A DNA stretch of 7,993 bases, taken from Opitutales bacterium (GTDB lineage Bacteria > Verrucomicrobiota > Verrucomicrobiia > Opitutales > Intestinicryptomonadaceae). The position numbers and the translations under genes are program-made. The notes under the pieces were generated by a model. That model was not told the origin of the DNA. It did not search any database and saw only the letters and a list, made by a program, of their open reading frames with translations. Below, piece after piece: positions 1 to 5,246 of this stretch. Position 1 is the stretch's first letter. Every line of letters begins with the position of its first letter. The stretch covers positions 1-7,993 of the forward strand of contig JAFXRX010000100.1 of NCBI GenBank assembly GCA_017526045.1, written 5' to 3'.

Positions 1-444
1 AACGAGGAGGACTTCACCGCGTGCCTGGGCTTTGAAGTCGAGGGCTTGGGCGCGGACGTTTCGAACGTGCAGGTCGAGTCGTTCAAGAAGATGATTTCGC
101 AAGTCGTCAAGGCGTACCCGAATTTTCAGGCGATTGGCACGACGCTGCGCGAGGTAAAGAGCGCGACTGTGAACGACTGGAGCGCAATCTGCTGGCACGG
201 CGGCAATTTCTACGAATCCAAAAAACGCCCGGGCTTGGAGATTTTCGACAGGGTTGGCGGCGGCGACAGCTTCGCCTCTGGCTTTATCTACGGGCTCATG
301 GAGCTTGGCGACCCGCAGAGCGCGGTCGATTTCGGCGCGGCGCACGGCGCGCTTGCAATGACAACCCCGGGCGACACGTCGTCGGCTCGCCTTGCGGAAG
401 TAAAGAAGCTTGCAGGCGGCGGCTCGGCGAGGGTTCAGCGTTAA
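1..444 (+). CDS. kdgK: 2-keto-3-deoxygluconate kinase (PfkB family), C-terminal part
   Basis: Partial gene, cut by the left window edge; the last 147 residues are present and end at TAA. It is a PfkB/ribokinase-fold sugar kinase, inferred to phosphorylate 2-keto-3-deoxygluconate with ATP in the cytoplasm to give KDPG. The fragment opens with an NEEDF segment. A TTLR-x-VKSATVNDW stretch follows (about residues 46-60), which I associate with this kinase subgroup. The PfkB signature DRVGGGDSFASGF lies at 83-95, with D89 as the expected catalytic base and the glycines as the anion hole. The tail TTPGDTSSARLAEV (about 121-134) is also typical of this subgroup. The substrate call is strengthened by the KDPG aldolase gene starting 16 bases downstream, which would use the product. 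Phe codons are mostly TTC (6 of 9). Another sugar-acid kinase of the same fold cannot be excluded because the N-terminal substrate-binding half is missing. Confidence 0.85.
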   Translation, partial: NEEDFTACLGFEVEGLGADVSNVQVESFKKMISQVVKAYPNFQAIGTTLREVKSATVNDWSAICWHGGNFYESKKRPGLEIFDRVGGGDSFASGFIYGLMELGDPQSAVDFGAAHGALAMTTPGDTSSARLAEVKKLAGGGSARVQR

Positions 445-447
445 TTT

Positions 448-453
448 GAAAGG
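448..453 (+). promoter_or_regulatory. Ribosome binding site of eda
   Basis: GAAAGG lies 7 bases before the ATG at 461, in the short gap after the kinase stop codon. It supports the ATG at 461 over the earlier in-frame TTG at 410, which would lie inside the kinase gene and add residues not seen in this family. Confidence 0.7.
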
Positions 454-460
454 CAAAAAT

Positions 461-1096
461 ATGGCAGACATTCGCAAAATTATCGAGGAAAAGAAAATCA
501 TCGCGGTTTTGACAATCGACGACGCAAAAGACGCGGTAAACGTCGCAAACGCGCTGAAAGCGGGCGGCGTTACGGCAATAGAGCTGACATTGCGCACGCC
601 CGCGGCGCTGGAGTCCATACGCAGAATTCGCGGCGAAGTCGAGGGCATGACAATCGCGGCGGGAACGGTTTTGAAGCCCGAGCAGATTGACGGCGTCGTC
701 AAGGCGGGCGCGGACTTCGCGGTGTCGCCGGGCATCAATCCGCGCGTTGTAAAGGCTGCGCAGGACGCGGGGCTTTTCTTCGGCCCCGGGATTATGACGC
801 CTTCGGAAATCGAAATGGCATTGGAGTTCGGCTGCACGCTTCTTAAATTCTTCCCCGCGGGCACGACGGGCGGCTTGAAGCACTTAAACGCCATGGCGGC
901 TCCATACAAGCACTTGGGCGTAAAGTTCATCCCGCTTGGCGGCATAACCTGCGCGAACGTAAAGGAAATTCTTTCCGACAAGCTCATTGCGGCGGTCGGC
1001 GGCTCGTGGCTTGCAAAGCCCGACGTCATCAACAGCGGCAACTTCGCGGAAATTGAGCGCCTTGCGCGCGAGGCGATGGCTGCAATCAAGGCATAG
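461..1096 (+). CDS. eda: KDPG/KHG aldolase (class I)
   Basis: Encodes 211 residues, a normal length for this cytoplasmic TIM-barrel aldolase. It cleaves 2-keto-3-deoxy-6-phosphogluconate to pyruvate and glyceraldehyde 3-phosphate, and often also handles 4-hydroxy-2-oxoglutarate. The active-site landmarks are all visible. E41 and R45-T46 sit in ELTLRT, where E41 matches the catalytic Glu of the E. coli enzyme. AAGTVL lies at 66-71, and SPGINP at 89-94. The Schiff-base lysine is K129 in LLKFFPAG (127-134), followed by the phosphate-binding PLGGI (158-162) and VGGSWLA (179-185). The gene sits 16 bases after the KDG kinase gene with its own ribosome binding site, so the two are almost surely co-transcribed, and a strong terminator follows the stop. 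All 8 Phe codons are TTC, unlike the next gene, which suggests selection for high expression. Nothing is missing or odd in the protein. Confidence 0.96.
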   Translation: MADIRKIIEEKKIIAVLTIDDAKDAVNVANALKAGGVTAIELTLRTPAALESIRRIRGEVEGMTIAAGTVLKPEQIDGVVKAGADFAVSPGINPRVVKAAQDAGLFFGPGIMTPSEIEMALEFGCTLLKFFPAGTTGGLKHLNAMAAPYKHLGVKFIPLGGITCANVKEILSDKLIAAVGGSWLAKPDVINSGNFAEIERLAREAMAAIKA

Positions 1097-1118
1097 TTTT
1101 TATTTGCAATTTTTTTGG

Positions 1119-1147
1119 CGCGCATCTTTTATGGGTGCGCGTTTTTT
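1119..1147 (+). terminator. Rho-independent terminator after kdgK-eda
   Basis: CGCGCATC (1119-1126) pairs with GGGTGCGCG (1133-1141) to form an 8-bp, GC-rich stem with one G-T pair, extendable by a T-G pair, around a short T-rich loop. Six T residues (1142-1147) follow directly. This is a textbook intrinsic terminator, 22 bases after the eda stop. Its T-tract runs straight into the ATG at 1148 that is the best start of the next gene. Confidence 0.85.
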
Positions 1148-2095
1148 ATGGGCGAGTTTTCGGAATATTTTTTTAACCTGACAAAGGGCGGGGCTGTGCC
1201 GCTTTCGCGCTTCGTGCGCGAGGCGCTGTACAATCCGCAGTTCGGCTACTACATGCGCAAACAAAAAAGGGTCGGCAAGCGCGGAGATTTTTACACGTCT
1301 TCCACCCTGAATGCGCAGCTTTTTTCTTCGCTTTTGCAGGAGGCCTTTGGGAATATCGCAGAAAAATATTTCGGCGGAGAAAAGTTTGGATTTTGCGAAA
1401 TAGGCGCGGAGCCCGAGCTGAATTTGTTTGAAAATTCGCGGGTTATCCGCGTCGGGGAGAAAACCGGCTTGCGCGGAAATTTGTTCGTGTTTTCAAACGA
1501 GCTTTTGGACGCGCAGCCATTCGACAGGTTTGTTTTTAAAGGCGGCGAAATTTTCAAGACGCATTGCGCATTCGGCGGGGGCGGGGGGATAAAAATTTCC
1601 CTCGAAAAATCGCCCGATTGCGAGGCGGAAGTTTTGAAAAAATATTTTGCGGGCGCGCCGGAGGGCTTTGTTTTGGATTTTTCTTTCGACGCTCTCGCCT
1701 TGCTTGAAAAAATCTGCGCCCAAAACTGGCGCGGGGTGTTGATTTTCGCCGACTATTTCCGCCTTGCGGGCGAAATTTTAAGCCTCGAAAACGGCACGGC
1801 GCGCTCCTACTTCAAACACCGCGCCTCTTCCGACATCTTTTTTAACGCGCCGTTTTCGGACATCACTTTCAGCCCGCCAATCGAGCCTTTTTTGGACATT
1901 CTTTCCTCCTTCGGTTTTGAGGGCGCAAGCTGCGTTTCGCAGGGGGCGTTTTTTATGCAAAATTCCCCGCGGACGCTGAAAAGCGTCGTCGAAAATGCGG
2001 GCGTATTTTCGGCGCAAAAGCGCGCGCTTGCCGAGCTTGTGTCGCCCGCGCACATGGGCGAAGTTTTCAGAGTTTTGAGCGCCGCCAGGCTTTGA
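1148..2095 (+). CDS. MidA/NDUFAF7-like (DUF185) SAM-dependent methyltransferase, shortened
   Basis: Encodes 315 residues from ATG 1148. Family landmarks appear in order: PLSRFVREALYNPQFGYY (18-35), GDFYTSS (46-52), the motif I region CEIGAEPEL (83-91), SNELLDAQPFDR (116-127), a strand LIFADYF (198-204) where the family has an IDYG-like segment, GTARSYFKHR (216-225), SDIT (237-240), and the closing MGEVFRVL (303-310). The mitochondrial relative NDUFAF7 methylates an arginine of a complex I subunit; the role of the bacterial members is not settled. The protein is shorter than the usual 350-400 residues. Motif I lacks its glycine-rich loop, and the stretch between motif I and SNELLDA is much reduced, so SAM binding is doubtful. 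The ATG has no Shine-Dalgarno sequence and follows a terminator T-tract. GTG 1196 (V17) is an alternative start preceded by AAAGGG, giving about 299 residues, but residues 1-16 look like the normal family N-terminus. Phe codons are mainly TTT. The 3' end overlaps addA. Confidence 0.8.
   Translation: MGEFSEYFFNLTKGGAVPLSRFVREALYNPQFGYYMRKQKRVGKRGDFYTSSTLNAQLFSSLLQEAFGNIAEKYFGGEKFGFCEIGAEPELNLFENSRVIRVGEKTGLRGNLFVFSNELLDAQPFDRFVFKGGEIFKTHCAFGGGGGIKISLEKSPDCEAEVLKKYFAGAPEGFVLDFSFDALALLEKICAQNWRGVLIFADYFRLAGEILSLENGTARSYFKHRASSDIFFNAPFSDITFSPPIEPFLDILSSFGFEGASCVSQGAFFMQNSPRTLKSVVENAGVFSAQKRALAELVSPAHMGEVFRVLSAARL
1183..1188 (+). promoter_or_regulatory. Possible Shine-Dalgarno for an alternative methyltransferase start
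   Basis: AAAGGG lies 7 bases before an in-frame GTG at 1196, the same spacing as the eda ribosome binding site. The upstream ATG at 1148 has no such site. It could mark the true start, or be chance, since it encodes the TKGG residues of the usual family N-terminus. Confidence 0.3.
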
Positions 2096-5000
2096 CTTCT
2101 ATTAGGCTTGCGTTGTGCGTGGAAAGAATTTTAAGCGCGATGTTTTCCGGCGCGATACCCGACATTTTCGAAAGCGCGAGCGCGTAGCGTTCGAGCTGCG
2201 CGGAATGCCTTTCAAGGAGCTGGTCGGGCGTTGCGGCGTCTGTTTTAAAGTCGATAATTTCCGCCCTCGCGCGGTTTTCAAAGAAGTTTACGCGGTCTAT
2301 CCTGCCGATTTCGATTTTGCCGCCGATTTCCGCGGCGTAGGGCAGCTCCGCGAGGAAATCTTCGCATTCGAAAACCTCTTTTATTTGCGGGTTTTCGAGG
2401 GCTTTTTTGACTTCCGCAAGCGCGTCGGCAAAATTTTCGGGGCAGCCGGCGTAGAGAATTTCGGCTTTTTTTGCGGCGTCGGAAAGCGGGGTTTTAGGCG
2501 CAAGATTTTCGAAAATCGAGTGCGCCGCAAGCCCCGTCAAATTCGCCGTTGAGCGGTTTAGGAAGTCGAAGGAAAATTCGGTTTGGGGATGCTCTTTTTC
2601 GTCGAATTGCGGGCATAAATAGGCTTCTTGCCCGCCTTCTTCGGGGGCTTTTGCGTGCGCGGCTTTCTTCTTTTTTTCTTCCTCGAGGGTGTGCTTTTGC
2701 CATTCGGGATCGTTTAATTCGGAGCAGTTTAGGTTAATTTCGGCGTCGTCGTTTTCGCTTTTAGCCGCGCTTAAAAATTCCTTGCGCAACAAGTATGAGA
2801 AGTTGTGCTTGATTTCATTTTCATCTTTCCAAGTTTCGCTTTTTACAAACGGCAAAATCATGTGGATTGCGTGCCTTGTCCGCGTCATGGCGACGTAGAA
2901 CTTGCAAAGCTGCTCGAAGTTTTTCTCGTCCTCGATGTGTTGGTATGCGCCTTTCAACTTCTCGTCCATTTCGCAGATATTTTTTTCGGGCAGGACGAAA
3001 ACAGATTTTTTGTTTCTGCCCAATTTTGAATAGTGGCCGCCTTCGTTGCCGAGCTGAGGAAGGATTACGATGTCGAAATCCAGCCCCTTTGCCTTGTGGA
3101 TTGTCATTACCTGTATTGTGTCCGACGCCGCGCCCTCGCGGATTTTATAGGCGGATATGAAGTCCAGAAAATCGTCGATATTCCTGTTTTGGCCGTCGTC
3201 GAAAAGCCTTGCAGCCTCCAGAAATTGGCGGATGCGCAGGTTCGTGAAAGCGTCGCCGCCCGCCGCAGCCGACAAAATTTTTGCGGGAGTTTGCATTGCC
3301 TGCGCAAAGCCCAGCGACGATATTTTTGAAATCAATCCGCCCCGCCAGTTTTCGCCCGCCAAGATGTCTCTTAGCGGCGACATTTTTGCGAATTCGAGCG
3401 AGCGCTTGTCGGCGGGGTGGGCTGCCGCTTTGAGCATCGCGTACATGGGCGGGATTGCGATGTTGTCCTGCGCGATTTTTATGTCGAGCTCGCCCGCGGC
3501 GCGGATGTTGAGTTTTTTTGCGTCGTCGCGGGCGCGGATTTTCTCGATAATTTCTTCGGCAAATTCGTTTTTCTGCACGAGCACCGCGCACGTAAGGTCT
3601 TTTGGAATGGGGTTGTTTTTTATTATGTAATCGCAAACCGCATCGGCTATGTTTTCTTTTACGCAGTCTTTATCCGCCTTTGGCAAAATTTGCATTGTGA
3701 CTTCGCCGCAGTTTTTCTGGATTATTTCCGCGGTTTTGTGCTCCTGCCAAATCTTCTTCCATTTTTCGGCGGCAGCCGCGCCGTATTGTTTTGAAATATT
3801 TTCAAAGTCCCCGAAAATTTTGTTTACGGCGTCGATTATCGCCCTGCACGAGCGGAAGGAGTCCGCCTTTTGCTTTTGGACGATGTTGCCCTTGAATTTT
3901 TCCAGAATTTCATCGAAGAGCGAGACGTCGCCGCCGCGCCATGCGTAGATGGCCTGCTTTGCGTCGCCGACGTAGAAAAAAGTCTTTGTCCCGTCGGAGT
4001 TCCCCACCGCCTCCTCAATCAAATTCTCGAAAATTTTCCACTGCATTCTGGAAGTGTCCTGGAATTCGTCGAAGAGCCAGTGGTTTATTTTCGAGTCGAA
4101 GCGGAATTCAACAAGCTCCTTTTTGTCGAGGTTCTCTTTTTTTGCGACCGACATTGTCATGTCGCCAAAGCTCATGAGGCCGCGTTTGCGCGCGAGTTCG
4201 TCGTAAATTTCGTCGTACTCCGAAATGATTTTGTAAATCGACTTTGTCGCTGCGTCCGCCGCGCCGACGTGCGCCCAAAAAAGCATTGCCAAATTTTCGT
4301 CAACCAGCTCCGCGGCTTTCCCCTCAATGGGAATATTTTTCCTGAAATATTCATGTTCGCCCGCGGATGTCTGGTTTTTCGAAAAATTCGCGATTATCTT
4401 TTCGATAATCTTTCCGGCTTCTGCCAGCCTTTCAGGCGAAGATTTTTCAAAAAAGTCCAAAATGCTTTTATAGGCTTTTTTTGCAGTGTTTACAATTTTT
4501 TCAGGGTCTGCCGTTTCTTCCAGGGCGGCGAGGCTTTTTTTAAATTCAATTTCCAGAGATTTTATGTTTTCGCCGTACTTTTTTTCGTCCCATTTTTTGG
4601 GGGGAATTTTCCCGCTTGGCGGCATGCCCGCCCATTTGTTTTCGTCGGGGATTTCTATAAACGCGCCGTGGGCTTCGTTTCTAGTTTTTTCGATTGAAGA
4701 GAGTATTTTTTTCTCGTTTGAGCCGTTGTTCGCCTCTTTGATGACTTCGGCAAATCTCGCGAAATTTTCCTTCTGCGCGGACTTTTGGATGGCGAGCATG
4801 AGGGCGCGCGCCTTGATTTTAGATTCGGCAAAATCGTCCAAAATCGTAACGCTTTCGTTTACGCCGAGCTCCGCCGCGAAAAATTTTACGAAGTTTGCGG
4901 TGAACGCGTCGATTGTCTCGAGGCGCAGGCGCGGAGAGGATTTCACAAATTTTTCGAGAGCCTCTTCGAATTCTTCGCGCGTGGTTTGCCTGAGTTCGGG

Positions 5001-5246
5001 CGCGATTTCGGCGAGGTTATTGGCAAGCTCGTCCGCGGCTTTGTCCGAGGCCGCGGCGTCTGCGAGCTTTTTTATGGTCTTGTTGAAGAACTCGCCCGCC
5101 GCCTTGCGGGTGAATGTCAGCGCGCATATTTCTTCGGGCTTTGCGCCGCCCAGAACGAGGGAGATGAAGCGGTTTGTCAGCGCGAAGGTTTTGCCCGCCC
5201 CCGCGTTTGCCATTGTGCGTTCGTTGTTAAAGATTATTTTTTTCAT
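2067..5246 (-). CDS. addA: AddA-like helicase-nuclease subunit (UvrD/RecB family)
   Basis: Encodes 1059 residues, shorter than B. subtilis AddA (about 1230). It is inferred to be the ATP-driven 3'-5' motor and nuclease of an AddAB complex that resects DNA double-strand ends for RecA. Helicase motifs in order: Walker A ANAGAGKT (13-20, K19), Ia ALTFTRKAAGEF (42-53), Ic ETIDAF (110-115), Walker B LFDEFQDT (391-398), III VGDAKQAIYAWRGGD (426-440), IV DSFRS (462-466), V TIHKAKGLDFD (715-725), VI YVAMTRTRHA (784-793). A Lys/Glu-rich linker (about 855-895) leads to a RecB-type nuclease with H909, D984 in GRIDRV, D999 and K1001 in DFKTD, and Q1017-x3-Y1021, all intact. The start follows the addB stop in an ATGA overlap, so translation is probably coupled. 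Walker A lies unusually close to the N-terminus, with no room for the usual Q motif. The last 8 or so residues are encoded in the overlap with the opposing methyltransferase gene. Confidence 0.92.
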   Translation of the reverse strand: MKKIIFNNERTMANAGAGKTFALTNRFISLVLGGAKPEEICALTFTRKAAGEFFNKTIKKLADAAASDKAADELANNLAEIAPELRQTTREEFEEALEKFVKSSPRLRLETIDAFTANFVKFFAAELGVNESVTILDDFAESKIKARALMLAIQKSAQKENFARFAEVIKEANNGSNEKKILSSIEKTRNEAHGAFIEIPDENKWAGMPPSGKIPPKKWDEKKYGENIKSLEIEFKKSLAALEETADPEKIVNTAKKAYKSILDFFEKSSPERLAEAGKIIEKIIANFSKNQTSAGEHEYFRKNIPIEGKAAELVDENLAMLFWAHVGAADAATKSIYKIISEYDEIYDELARKRGLMSFGDMTMSVAKKENLDKKELVEFRFDSKINHWLFDEFQDTSRMQWKIFENLIEEAVGNSDGTKTFFYVGDAKQAIYAWRGGDVSLFDEILEKFKGNIVQKQKADSFRSCRAIIDAVNKIFGDFENISKQYGAAAAEKWKKIWQEHKTAEIIQKNCGEVTMQILPKADKDCVKENIADAVCDYIIKNNPIPKDLTCAVLVQKNEFAEEIIEKIRARDDAKKLNIRAAGELDIKIAQDNIAIPPMYAMLKAAAHPADKRSLEFAKMSPLRDILAGENWRGGLISKISSLGFAQAMQTPAKILSAAAGGDAFTNLRIRQFLEAARLFDDGQNRNIDDFLDFISAYKIREGAASDTIQVMTIHKAKGLDFDIVILPQLGNEGGHYSKLGRNKKSVFVLPEKNICEMDEKLKGAYQHIEDEKNFEQLCKFYVAMTRTRHAIHMILPFVKSETWKDENEIKHNFSYLLRKEFLSAAKSENDDAEINLNCSELNDPEWQKHTLEEEKKKKAAHAKAPEEGGQEAYLCPQFDEKEHPQTEFSFDFLNRSTANLTGLAAHSIFENLAPKTPLSDAAKKAEILYAGCPENFADALAEVKKALENPQIKEVFECEDFLAELPYAAEIGGKIEIGRIDRVNFFENRARAEIIDFKTDAATPDQLLERHSAQLERYALALSKMSGIAPENIALKILSTHNASLIEVKAWRRSKL

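Noticed and set aside
296..883. - strand open frame of 195 codons opposite kdgK-eda
   Set aside because: Arg/Ala-rich translation antisense to two clear metabolic genes, with no family features.
1094..1150. eda and methyltransferase lie in the same frame separated only by the TAG at 1094-1096, suggesting a readthrough fusion
   Set aside because: The 17 intervening codons encode the terminator hairpin and T-rich DNA, the aldolase ends at its normal length, and no recoding signal is seen. A stop-free run of 17 codons is not rare.
3870..4697. Long + strand open frame (275 codons) opposite addA
   Set aside because: It is antisense to the strongly motif-supported addA helicase region, its translation is dominated by Phe, Val and Arg with no recognisable motif, and it is explained by the codon bias of the true strand.
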